DNA of 64,000 nt from an uncultured Roseobacter sp. (GTDB lineage: Bacteria > Pseudomonadota > Alphaproteobacteria > Rhodobacterales > Rhodobacteraceae). The position numbers and the translations under genes are program-made. The stretch is taken from NCBI RefSeq assembly GCF_947496515.1, contig NZ_CANMDB010000001.1:186001-250000 (forward strand). Reading direction: 5' to 3'. Positions within the stretch are counted from its first letter, which is position 1. Each line of letters begins with the position of its first letter. A model generated the notes under the pieces. The model ran no database searches and was not told where the DNA came from. It worked only from the letters and a program-made list of their open reading frames with translations. Shown piece by piece: positions 42,742 through 50,489 of this stretch.

Positions 42742-44406
42742 TCAGGCAGCATTGGCGCGGGCTTCCGGGTAAAGGGCAGCCTTGAAGGGCTCGAGCCCGA
42801 GGCGGCGATAGGTTTGCAGGAAGGTTTCCGCAGGCTCGGAACGCAACTCAAGATAGGCGCGGACAAGGCGTTCGATGGCGGGGATGATGTCCTCGGCAGA
42901 GAAACCGGGCCCTGCACGGGTGCCGATGGCGGCGTCCTCGGTGCTGTCGCCGCCCAGGGTGATCTGGTAGTTCTCCACCCCCGCGCGGTCGAGCCCGAGA
43001 ATGCCGATATGGCCGACGTGGTGGTGACCGCAGGCGTTGATGCAGCCCGATATCTTGATTTTGAGCGGGCCTATATCGTGCTCGAGCTTCAATTCTTCGA
43101 AGCGGGTTGCGATCTCCTGCGCGATCGGGATCGAGCGGGCCGTGGCCAGCGCGCAATAATCCATGCCAGGGCACGCGATGATGTCGGAGATCAGCCCCAC
43201 GTTGGCTGTGCCCAGACCCGCCGCTGCGAGAGCTGAGTAGACGGACGGCAGGTCGCTTTTGTGCACATGGGGCAGGATCACGTTCTGTTCGTGGCTGATG
43301 CGCAGCTCGTCATGGCCGTATCGTTTCGCGAGATCGGCCATCAGGCGCATCTGCGCGGATGTGGCATCACCGGGCGTCGCACCATGAGCCTTGAGACTGA
43401 CGGTAACAATGGCGTAGCCCGCCGCGCGGTGCTCGGTCAGGTTGGTATCAGCCCAGCTGCGGAAGGCGGGATAGTGACGCCGCGCGTCCTCAAACGCGGT
43501 GACCGGCGCGTCGCGAAAGACAGGTGGGGCAAACTCGGCCTCAATCGCGCTCAGCATCTGCTGATCGACGCCCGTGAACTGGGGCCGGATCAGGGCAAAG
43601 CGCTCTTCCACCCGGGCTCGGAAGTCATCGAGCCCGTTTTCGTGAACGGTGATCTTGATCCGGGCCTTGTACTTGTTGTCGCGTCTTCCCAATAGGTTAT
43701 AGACGCTGACGATGGCTTCCAGATAGGGCAGCAGGTCGGCGCGGGGCAGGAACTCGCGGATGACCTTGCCGATCATCGGGGTGCGGCCCAGACCGCCGCC
43801 AACGATGACTTCGAAACCTGCTTCACCGTCACGAGTCACCATGCGCAACCCGATGTCATGCGCGCGGGTGACGGCGCGGTCGTTGGGGCTGCCGGTGACG
43901 GCAACCTTGAACTTGCGCGGCAGGAACTGGAATTCCGGATGGTCGGTGGACCACTGCCGGATGAGCTCGGCCACGGGGCGCGGGTCGGCGATCTCATCCG
44001 CCGCGGCGCCAGCGAAATGGTCGGCGGTGACGTTGCGGATGGTGTTGCCGGAGGTCTGGATGGCGTGCATGTCCACCTCGGCCAGCGCATCGAGCATATC
44101 GGGCACGTCGCGCAGCTTGGGCCAGTTGTACTGGATGTTCTGGCGGGTGGTGAAATGGCCGTAGCCCTTGTCCCACTTGTCCGCGATGTCCGCGAGCTTG
44201 TGCATCTGGCGGCTGTTGAGCGTGCCATAAGGGATCGCGACGCGCAGCATGTAGGCGTGCAGCTGAAGGTAGAGACCGTTCATCAGGCGCAGGGGTTTGA
44301 ACTCATCTTCGGTCAGCGACCCGTCGATGCGGCGTTCGACCTGGGCGCGGAATTGGGCGTTGCGTTCCTTCAGGAAGGCGGCATCGAAGTCGGTATAGCT
44401 ATACAT
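42742..44406 (-). CDS. cysI: Nitrite/sulfite reductase, ferredoxin-type
   Basis: A 554-residue siroheme enzyme that reduces sulfite to sulfide (nitrite is possible). The two ferredoxin-like half-domains are present. The siroheme/4Fe-4S ligands are in IACPGMDYCALATARS and IKISGCINACGHHHVGHIG, i.e. Cys-x5-Cys then Cys-x3-Cys. The start at 44406 overlaps the stop of the DUF2849 gene by eight bases. Context (siroheme synthase, DUF934, Fpr) points to assimilatory sulfite reduction. Electrons probably come from ferredoxin reduced by the Fpr encoded downstream. Confidence 0.91.
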   Translation of the reverse strand: MYSYTDFDAAFLKERNAQFRAQVERRIDGSLTEDEFKPLRLMNGLYLQLHAYMLRVAIPYGTLNSRQMHKLADIADKWDKGYGHFTTRQNIQYNWPKLRDVPDMLDALAEVDMHAIQTSGNTIRNVTADHFAGAAADEIADPRPVAELIRQWSTDHPEFQFLPRKFKVAVTGSPNDRAVTRAHDIGLRMVTRDGEAGFEVIVGGGLGRTPMIGKVIREFLPRADLLPYLEAIVSVYNLLGRRDNKYKARIKITVHENGLDDFRARVEERFALIRPQFTGVDQQMLSAIEAEFAPPVFRDAPVTAFEDARRHYPAFRSWADTNLTEHRAAGYAIVTVSLKAHGATPGDATSAQMRLMADLAKRYGHDELRISHEQNVILPHVHKSDLPSVYSALAAAGLGTANVGLISDIIACPGMDYCALATARSIPIAQEIATRFEELKLEHDIGPLKIKISGCINACGHHHVGHIGILGLDRAGVENYQITLGGDSTEDAAIGTRAGPGFSAEDIIPAIERLVRAYLELRSEPAETFLQTYRRLGLEPFKAALYPEARANAA

Positions 44407-44704
44407 TGCGCGCAACCTCTTGTTTTCCATGGATGTAATTGGAGGGGCCGCGGGCGCGAAAGGCTTCGCGGAAGTGGGCCGGCTGTGGGCTCTCGGTCGA
44501 GAGATCCACGTCCATCAGGTAGGCGCCGACCACATGACCGGTTTGCTGGGCCGCCTCGATCAGGCGCAGATCGGCGTCGGCCTCATCGGTGAGCACTTCG
44601 GCCTCGGCCAGATCACCGGTCCAGCCGGTGGCGGTCTGGTAGATCACGTCACCTTCCAACAGGGCGTTGGCGGTCACGACTTTGGGAGTGAAAACACGGG
44701 CCAT
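44399..44704 (-). CDS. DUF2849 protein
   Basis: A 101-residue protein of the DUF2849 family, known only as a companion of siroheme synthase and sulfite reductase genes in alphaproteobacteria. It starts MARVFTPKVVTANALLEGDVIY and ends with a basic region (SNYIHGKQEVARNV). It overlaps the sulfite reductase start and begins one base after cysG stops, so it is an operon member. No motif reveals its function. Confidence 0.88.
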   Translation of the reverse strand: MARVFTPKVVTANALLEGDVIYQTATGWTGDLAEAEVLTDEADADLRLIEAAQQTGHVVGAYLMDVDLSTESPQPAHFREAFRARGPSNYIHGKQEVARNV

Positions 44705-44705
44705 G

Positions 44706-46139
44706 TCAGCGGGCCTCCTGTAGGGATTCAGCGTGTCGGTACAACGTCGGTATTACATCGGTATTACGTCGGTGCGCGGCGTCGGTGGCCGCGCGGGGGG
44801 CGAGACCGAGGATCGTGAGCGCAGGGCCCGACATTTCCGCCGCAGAGAGGGCGGCGGGCAGCGCGTCGAGGGTCGTGGCGAGGATGCGCTCATTGGGGCG
44901 CGAGGCGTTCTCCACCACGGTGACAGGCGTTTGACGATCCGCACCGTGCATGATCAGACGGCCCTGGATAAAGCGGGCTGATCTCTTGCCCATGTAGATG
45001 GCGGCGACTTCGCCCGGGCGCGCAAGGGCCGCCCAGTCGTGATCTGCAAAACCTTTCATGTCATGGCCGGTCAGCAGCCGGGCGGAGGCGTTGCGGCCGC
45101 GGCGTGTCAGACTCTGACCAATGCCTGCGACAGCGGCGGAGGCGGCGGTGATCCCGGGTACGATGCTCCAGTCAATGGCGTGGGTGTCGAGCGCCTCGAT
45201 CTCCTCGTCGAGGCGGCCGAAAACGGTGGCGTCGCCGGATTTGAGACGGACCACCTGGGCACCGTTCTTTGCGTGCTGAACGATCAGATCGTTGATGGTT
45301 TCCTGCGCGGTGGCAGGGCCGTAGGCCTCCTTGCCGACGTCGATCATGACCGCTTCGCGGCGGGCAAGTTCCAGAATGGGCTGGCTGATGAGCCGGTCGT
45401 AGATGACCACATCCGCTTCATCCAGCAGGCGGCGCGCCTTCAGGGTCAAAAGATCGGGATCGCCCGGACCGCCGCCGACAAAATGCACATGGCCCGGGCG
45501 GGCCTGGCGGGAAAGATGCTCGGTGAGCAGGGTGTCCAGCGCGCCTTTAACGGCGGCCTCGCCGCCTTTGATCGCAGCCGGGCCCGCCGAGAAGTAATAA
45601 TCGCGCCAGAAATCGCGGCGCGCGCGGCCAAAGGGCAGCGCTTCGGCTGCTTTGCGGAACGCCTTGCCGATGCGGGCGAGGGGGCCGAGGGTTGCGGGCA
45701 GGCGCGCTTCCAGATCGGCCTTGATCGCGCGGGCGAGCACGGGGGCGGCACCTTCGGTTCCGATGGCGACGGTCACGGGATCGCGGTCCACGATGGCGGG
45801 GGTAATGAACTGGCTGTCCTCAAGATTGTCGACCACATTGACGAGCGCGCCGTCGGCATGGGCGAGGGCGGCGGTGCGGGCGTCTTCGGCGTCATCCTCA
45901 TCTGCGGCGTAGAAAAGAGCGGCACAGAGCGCATCACCGGGGGCCATGGCGCGGCGGATCAGGGTGAGCTTGCCCGCCTCCGCATAGGCGGTGATCTGAG
46001 GCGCGGGATCAGCGCTGAAGACGGTGATATGGGCCGTGGTCTTGAGCAGCAGGCGCAGTTTAGCAAGGGCAGCCTCGCCCCCACCGGAGAGCACGACACG
46101 GCGGCCTGCCAGGTGCAGAAAGATCGGGAAGTGGTCCAT
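44706..46139 (-). CDS. cysG: Siroheme synthase (uroporphyrinogen methyltransferase, dehydrogenase/chelatase)
   Basis: A 477-residue trifunctional enzyme making siroheme for the adjacent sulfite reductase. The N-terminal dehydrogenase/chelatase part starts HFPIFLHLAGRRVVLSGGGEAAL with its NAD site. The C-terminal methyltransferase has VHFVGGGPGDPDLLTLKA, VRLKSGDATVFGRLDEE and VPGITAASAAVAGIG. The ATG at 46139 fits the known N-terminus. The last ~25 residues (HRRNTDVIPTLYRHA..) are encoded by an 11-bp tandem repeat and are not part of the family. It is divergent from an Lrp/AsnC regulator. Confidence 0.93.
   Translation of the reverse strand: MDHFPIFLHLAGRRVVLSGGGEAALAKLRLLLKTTAHITVFSADPAPQITAYAEAGKLTLIRRAMAPGDALCAALFYAADEDDAEDARTAALAHADGALVNVVDNLEDSQFITPAIVDRDPVTVAIGTEGAAPVLARAIKADLEARLPATLGPLARIGKAFRKAAEALPFGRARRDFWRDYYFSAGPAAIKGGEAAVKGALDTLLTEHLSRQARPGHVHFVGGGPGDPDLLTLKARRLLDEADVVIYDRLISQPILELARREAVMIDVGKEAYGPATAQETINDLIVQHAKNGAQVVRLKSGDATVFGRLDEEIEALDTHAIDWSIVPGITAASAAVAGIGQSLTRRGRNASARLLTGHDMKGFADHDWAALARPGEVAAIYMGKRSARFIQGRLIMHGADRQTPVTVVENASRPNERILATTLDALPAALSAAEMSGPALTILGLAPRAATDAAHRRNTDVIPTLYRHAESLQEAR
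44737..44780. repeat. 11-bp tandem repeat (4 units), copy 2
   Basis: Units CGGTACAACGT, CGGTATTACAT, CGGTATTACGT and terminal CGGTGCGCGGC. They match the arrangement at 6550-6593, including the final variant unit. This copy lies inside the 3' end of cysG and encodes most of that protein's odd C-terminal tail. Confidence 0.75.
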
Positions 46140-46280
46140 GGTGTCAACGCCTTTGCAAATTCCTGAAGGTAATATAGGAAATAGTTCTGTATATTGACCA
46201 GTATTGAGCATTGAAAAGGACGTTCGTTCTGATTTAACTGGAGGATAGAACAGATACCCCTGTGATGAGGCAGAGACAGA

Positions 46281-46742
46281 ATGAGCGTTCGCATTGACGA
46301 GACTGACCGGAAAATTCTTGGTGCGCTGCAGCGGGATGCAAGCCAGTCGCTGGAGGAAATTGCCGCCGAAGTGGGCTCTTCCAAGACGCCGGTGTGGAAC
46401 CGGATCCGCAAATTGCGGGAGGCGGGGGTGATCGGTCAGCAGACGGTGGTGCTGGATGCGGATGCGCTCGGGTTCGAGGCGTGTTTCTTTGTGCTGATCC
46501 GCACCTCAGAGCATGAGGCGGAGTGGCAGGCGGCGTTTCTGAAGGCATTGCAGGACCGGGCGGAGGTGCAGGAGGCGCATCGTCTGGCTGGAGATATCGA
46601 CTATATCCTGAAGGTACGCGTGGCGAATGCGCGCGCCTATGATGCCTTCTATCAGGCGCTGATCGCGGAGGTGCGGGTGCACAACGTCACGGCGCTGCTT
46701 TCCATGGAAGAGATCAAATCCACCACCATGCTGCCACTCTAG
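46281..46742 (+). CDS. Lrp/AsnC family transcriptional regulator
   Basis: A 153-residue regulator. The N-terminal helix-turn-helix is IDETDRKILGALQRDASQSLEEIAAEVGSSKTPVWNRIRKL (first ~45 residues). The C-terminal half is the RAM ligand-binding domain (AHRLAGDIDYILKVRV). It is divergent from cysG across a 141-bp promoter region, so it very likely regulates the sulfur assimilation operon, perhaps in response to cysteine or another amino acid. The effector cannot be read from sequence. Confidence 0.91.
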   Translation: MSVRIDETDRKILGALQRDASQSLEEIAAEVGSSKTPVWNRIRKLREAGVIGQQTVVLDADALGFEACFFVLIRTSEHEAEWQAAFLKALQDRAEVQEAHRLAGDIDYILKVRVANARAYDAFYQALIAEVRVHNVTALLSMEEIKSTTMLPL

Positions 46743-46809
46743 GGGCTTGATCCGAAGGTGCGGCTGGCGCCGCATGCCTATGCTGGGTGCTGGCTGGTCC
46801 GTGAGCCAA

Positions 46810-47997
46810 TCATGCCCGCGTTTGCACCATCAGCGCGGTCAGGCCGTGGAAGTGGTAGGTGTCCGCGTAGACGGGCGGCGCCGTGATCGTCAGATCCGGT
46901 GCGCGGGCAAAGAGGGCCTGCAGGCCCATTTGCAGCTCCAGCCGGGCGAGCGGTGCACCGACGCAGAAGTGCAGCCCTGCACCGAAGGCAGCGTGGCTTG
47001 GTGCGGGACGGAACGGGTCGAAACGGTCGGGATTTGCTGTGCGGGCGGGATCGCGGCCAGCGGATCCGAGCATCAGCGCCACTTCGGCCCCTTTGGGCAG
47101 CCTGTGCGGACCGATCTGCACCTCTTCGTAGGCGGTGCGGGTGAACATGTGCAGCGGCGGGTCAAAGCGGAGGATTTCCTCGACCGTGCCTGCGATGGCC
47201 TCAGGCGTCAGGGCGCGGGCGGGATCGGGCAGGGTGGTGAGGGCCTTCACCGCATTGCCGAGCGTATGGACCGTGGCCTCGTGCCCCGCGTTGAGCAGCA
47301 GCACGCAGGTGGCGATCATCTCCGCGCGGGTGAGTTTTTCGCCCTCGGCTTCTGCGGCGATCAGATGGGTGATCAGATCATCCTGCGGGTCGCGGCGCTT
47401 GGCTTCGATGTGATCGCTGAGATAGGCGGTGAAAGCGGCGGCGGCGGCGTCCGCGGCCTCCTCCGTCGCGCGGGTGCGGCCCGCCTGATACATAGCGACC
47501 ATGGTGTTGGACCAGTTCAGAAGCTGCGGCCACATGCTCTCCGGGACACCGAGGAGCCGGGCGATGACCCGGACGGGCAGGGCGGTGCAGAAGGCGGGGA
47601 TCAGATCGAAAGGGCCGGTCGGCAGATCCGACAGCAGCTCGGCGCAGATCTCTTCGATATCCGGGGTCAGGGATTTGATCCTGCGCGAGGTGAAGGCGCG
47701 CAGAATGAGCCCGCGCAGGCGGGTGTGGCTGGGCGGTTCCAGTTCGAGCAGCGAATGGCGTTCGAGGGCGGCGAAATTCGTCAGATGCGGTTCCGGGGGG
47801 CTGCGCTGGTCATCGAGGGTGGCGCGGCCCAGTCTGCGGTCGCGCAGAAGAGCATCGACCGTTGCCGCGTCGAACACGGCGACCATGCCGTAGTCGTCCC
47901 AGTATTGCACCGGATCCTCGGCCAGCACATCTGCATAGAGCGCGTAGGGTTCCTGCACGAAGGCAGGATCCAGCGGGGACTGGTGCAGCGTCTTCAT
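46810..47997 (-). CDS. Cytochrome P450
   Basis: A 395-residue soluble monooxygenase. The heme-binding loop is AAFGAGLHFCVGAPLARLELQ, with the Cys near residue 345. The I-helix oxygen-activating motif is LLNAGHEATVHTLG, and ExxR is in TVEEILRFDPP (EEILR). Bacterial class I P450s receive electrons through a ferredoxin and reductase, none of which is adjacent. The substrate is unknown. It is convergent with the Lrp-type regulator. Confidence 0.93.
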   Translation of the reverse strand: MKTLHQSPLDPAFVQEPYALYADVLAEDPVQYWDDYGMVAVFDAATVDALLRDRRLGRATLDDQRSPPEPHLTNFAALERHSLLELEPPSHTRLRGLILRAFTSRRIKSLTPDIEEICAELLSDLPTGPFDLIPAFCTALPVRVIARLLGVPESMWPQLLNWSNTMVAMYQAGRTRATEEAADAAAAAFTAYLSDHIEAKRRDPQDDLITHLIAAEAEGEKLTRAEMIATCVLLLNAGHEATVHTLGNAVKALTTLPDPARALTPEAIAGTVEEILRFDPPLHMFTRTAYEEVQIGPHRLPKGAEVALMLGSAGRDPARTANPDRFDPFRPAPSHAAFGAGLHFCVGAPLARLELQMGLQALFARAPDLTITAPPVYADTYHFHGLTALMVQTRA

Positions 47998-48011
47998 CGC
48001 CGGTTGCGCGG

Positions 48012-48758
48012 TCAGCTTTCCGACAGTGCGGTGATGATGGGGGAGAAATCCTCCGCCGAGAGGCTTGCGCCGCCCACAAGCGCACCGTCAACGTTATCCA
48101 GCGCAAAGATATTGTCAGCGTTGTCCGGTTTGACGGACCCGCCGTAGAGCAGGCGCATGCTCTCTCCGGCCGCGCCGAAGCGGTCGGAGAGCTTGGCCCG
48201 CATCCGCGCGTGCACATCGGCGATCTCGTCCATGGTGGGGGTCTTGCCGGTGCCGATGGCCCAGATCGGCTCATAGGCGACGACGAGTGTCTCCGGTGCA
48301 CTGCCGCTGGGGATGGAGCCTGCGAGCTGTGTCTCGATGACGTCGAGGGCGCGGCCGTCTTCGCGTTCGTCGAGGCTTTCGCCGATGCAGACGATGGCGA
48401 TGAGCCCTGCGGCCTGGGCCGCGGCGGCTTTTGCGGCGACCTGTGCGTCCGTCTCACCGTAGGCCGCGCGGCGTTCGGAATGGCCGACGATGACGTGGGT
48501 GGCACCGATTTCCGCGATCAGGGGTGCGGCAGTGTCACCGGTGTGCGCACCTTTTTCCTCAGCGTGGCAATCCTGTGCGCCGATCATCACGGGGCTGCCA
48601 GCAGTGTTTTGCAGCGCGTGGCCCAGAAGGGGGGCTGGCGGGCACAGCACCACGTCAACGGGGCATTCAGGATGCGCGAGGTTGAGCTTGCGGATCATGT
48701 CCAGCGCGGGGATCGACCCGTTCATCTTCCAGTTGCCTGCTGCCAGTTTGCGCCGCAT
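48012..48758 (-). CDS. tpiA: Triosephosphate isomerase
   Basis: A 248-residue glycolytic enzyme interconverting dihydroxyacetone phosphate and glyceraldehyde 3-phosphate. Active-site residues are Lys in RKLAAGNWKMNG, His in VIVGHSERR and Glu in VVAYEPIWAIGTGKTPT. The phosphate-binding loop region LLYGGSVKPDNADNI and VDGALVGGASL follow. The length is normal. It lies between the P450 and Fe-S genes on the same strand, with no sign of special regulation. Confidence 0.97.
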   Translation of the reverse strand: MRRKLAAGNWKMNGSIPALDMIRKLNLAHPECPVDVVLCPPAPLLGHALQNTAGSPVMIGAQDCHAEEKGAHTGDTAAPLIAEIGATHVIVGHSERRAAYGETDAQVAAKAAAAQAAGLIAIVCIGESLDEREDGRALDVIETQLAGSIPSGSAPETLVVAYEPIWAIGTGKTPTMDEIADVHARMRAKLSDRFGAAGESMRLLYGGSVKPDNADNIFALDNVDGALVGGASLSAEDFSPIITALSES

Positions 48759-48897
48759 CGTGTTCTCCCGTTGTTGAATGCGATCTTGTTAGCAAGCTGC
48801 GGGCGGCTCTACAAACGAATGCAGCGGGGCGACCTGTCTTCCAAGGCGGTAAATCAACCGGCGGTCATGCGTGCTTCTGCCTAGGTTTCTGAGGCGG

Positions 48898-49242
48898 TCA
48901 GCCGAACTTGATAGATTCGCCGCAGCCGCAGGCCTCGGTCACATTGGGATTGCGGAACTTGAAACAGCTCTCGAGCAGCGATGTCTCGTAGTCGATCTCC
49001 GTGCCAAAGAGGAACATCTGCGCCATGGGGGCGATCATCACGCGGGCGCCGTCCTGCTCGACGATCTCGTCATTGGGATCGGTCGCCTCGACATACTCCA
49101 TGGTGTATTCCATGCCCGCGCAGCCGCCTTTCTTGACACCGATGCGCAGGCCCGCGTGACCGGCGGAGGTCATGAGCTTGGCCACCTGGGCGGCGGCCTT
49201 GGGGGTCAGGGTGACGGCTTGCTTGCCGGGGATGCCGAACAT
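48898..49242 (-). CDS. Iron-sulfur cluster assembly accessory protein (IscA/SufA/ErpA type)
   Basis: A 114-residue A-type carrier that delivers Fe-S clusters to apoproteins. The three cluster-binding cysteines are visible: one in GVKKGGCAGMEY and two in the C-terminal EACGCGESI. The length is typical. A maltose O-acetyltransferase-like gene and a SufT-like DUF59 gene follow upstream on the same strand, so this may be the end of a SUF-related operon. SufA is the most likely type from context. Confidence 0.9.
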   Translation of the reverse strand: MFGIPGKQAVTLTPKAAAQVAKLMTSAGHAGLRIGVKKGGCAGMEYTMEYVEATDPNDEIVEQDGARVMIAPMAQMFLFGTEIDYETSLLESCFKFRNPNVTEACGCGESIKFG

Positions 49243-49266
49243 GTATGCTCTCCTTTGACCGCCAAT

Positions 49267-49833
49267 TTAAGCGCTGGAAGCCGGTGAGACAAGCGGGCGC
49301 GCGGGATTTCCCGCGACCGTCGCACCTGCTGCAACACTGCGGGTGACAACGGCGCCTGCACCGATCACTGCATCCTCTCCGATGCTGACCCCGGGCAGGA
49401 TCAATGCGCCACCGCCGATCCAGACATTGCGTCCGATAGTGATGGGGCGGCCGAACTCCAGCCCGGTATCGCGCGTTTTGGCGTCGCGTGGGTGGTCGGC
49501 GGTCAGGATCTGCACGTAAGGGCCCACCTGAGTCATATCGCCGATGTGGATCGGACAGACATCGAGCAGCACGCACCCGTAGTTGAAAAACACGTCCCGG
49601 CCCAGATGAATGTTGTAGCCGTAATCCGCATAGAACGGTGATCGCAGCGCGCAGCCCGTACCGCGGCTGCCGATCCACTGATCCAGGATCGCGGTTCGGT
49701 CCTCGACGTCCGAGACGGTCGTGGCGTTGTACCGTTGCTGGAGCGCCTGGCTTGCCGCGCGTTCCTGCACCAGTGCCGGATCGCCCGCGCGGTAGAGCTC
49801 TCCGGCGATCATCTTTTGTTTTTCGGTCGGCAC
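49267..49833 (-). CDS. Maltose O-acetyltransferase-like hexapeptide acyltransferase
   Basis: A 188-residue left-handed beta-helix acetyltransferase. The N-terminal Maa/NodL helix region (EKQKMIAGELYRAGDPAL) is followed by hexapeptide repeats, with the catalytic His in YVQILTADHPRDAKTR and a later GRNVWIGGGALILPGVSIGEDAVIGAG. It uses acetyl-CoA to acetylate a sugar. The start codon is GTG. It lies between two Fe-S assembly genes, probably as an operon passenger. Confidence 0.88.
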   Translation of the reverse strand: MPTEKQKMIAGELYRAGDPALVQERAASQALQQRYNATTVSDVEDRTAILDQWIGSRGTGCALRSPFYADYGYNIHLGRDVFFNYGCVLLDVCPIHIGDMTQVGPYVQILTADHPRDAKTRDTGLEFGRPITIGRNVWIGGGALILPGVSIGEDAVIGAGAVVTRSVAAGATVAGNPARPLVSPASSA

Positions 49834-49842
49834 GGCGTGTGT

Positions 49843-50205
49843 CTACATGAAGCCCAGTTCGAGACGCGCCTCGTCCGACATCATGTCCATGCCCCAGGGG
49901 GGCTCCCACACCAGCGCCACATCCACGTGCTTGACGCCGGGCAGGGGCTCCACCGCATCGGCGACCCATCCGGGCATCTCGCCCGCCACGGGGCAGCCCG
50001 GTGCGGTCAACGACATCTTGATGTCGACTTCGTTGGCCTCGTTGATGGCAATCGTGTAGATCAGCCCGAGCTCGTAGATATTGACCGGGATCTCCGGGTC
50101 GAACACGGTGCGACAGGCCTCGACCACCTGCTCATAGAGCGGGTGATCGGTCGAGGAGGGCGCGATCAGCGGCGTGCCTTCGAGCGGTTCGGGTGCATTG
50201 TTCAT
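49843..50205 (-). CDS. sufT: SUF system-associated DUF59 protein (SufT-like)
   Basis: A roughly 120-residue protein of the MIP18/DUF59 family involved in Fe-S cluster maturation. Key segments are EACRTVFDPEIPVNIYELGLIY and SLTAPGCPVAGEMPG with the conserved Cys. The C-terminal VALVWEPPWGMDMMSDEARLELG is characteristic of SufT. Two adjacent ATG codons exist; the inner one at 50205 has better spacing from GAGAGG. It clusters with the IscA/SufA-type gene, which supports the call. Confidence 0.9.
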   Translation of the reverse strand: MNNAPEPLEGTPLIAPSSTDHPLYEQVVEACRTVFDPEIPVNIYELGLIYTIAINEANEVDIKMSLTAPGCPVAGEMPGWVADAVEPLPGVKHVDVALVWEPPWGMDMMSDEARLELGFM

Positions 50206-50263
50206 CATCGGGCCTCTCGGTCGCTTCCTGAGTTTTTACATAGGTCATTTGGTGCCGCAGTTA

Positions 50264-50389
50264 AAGGGGCCGCGCGGCCCCTTGGTGCCCGGGCGGCACC
50301 CCGGGGCGGGGGGCTGGCAACGGTGGCGCCCGCAGCGGGGCGGGTGCGGGGTTCCTGGTGCGACGTAAAAAGGGGCCGCGCGGCCCCTT
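50264..50389. repeat. Pair of identical 20-bp palindromes
   Basis: AAGGGGCCGCGCGGCCCCTT occurs at 50264-50283 and again at 50370-50389. Each is a perfect palindrome. The first is directly followed by a hairpin GGTGCC..GGCACC. They lie in the 278-bp divergent spacer between the SufT-like gene and the flavin monooxygenase gene. They could be strong transcript hairpins or binding sites for a dimeric protein. Confidence 0.7.
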
Positions 50390-50489
50390 GGGTCGCCGCG
50401 GCGCCGGTGGAGGAGGGGGCAGACCAAGGAAGGTGTCGCGCGGCGGCGCTTCTTCTGCCACAGTGGTACCGTCTAACGGGAGGTAGATG

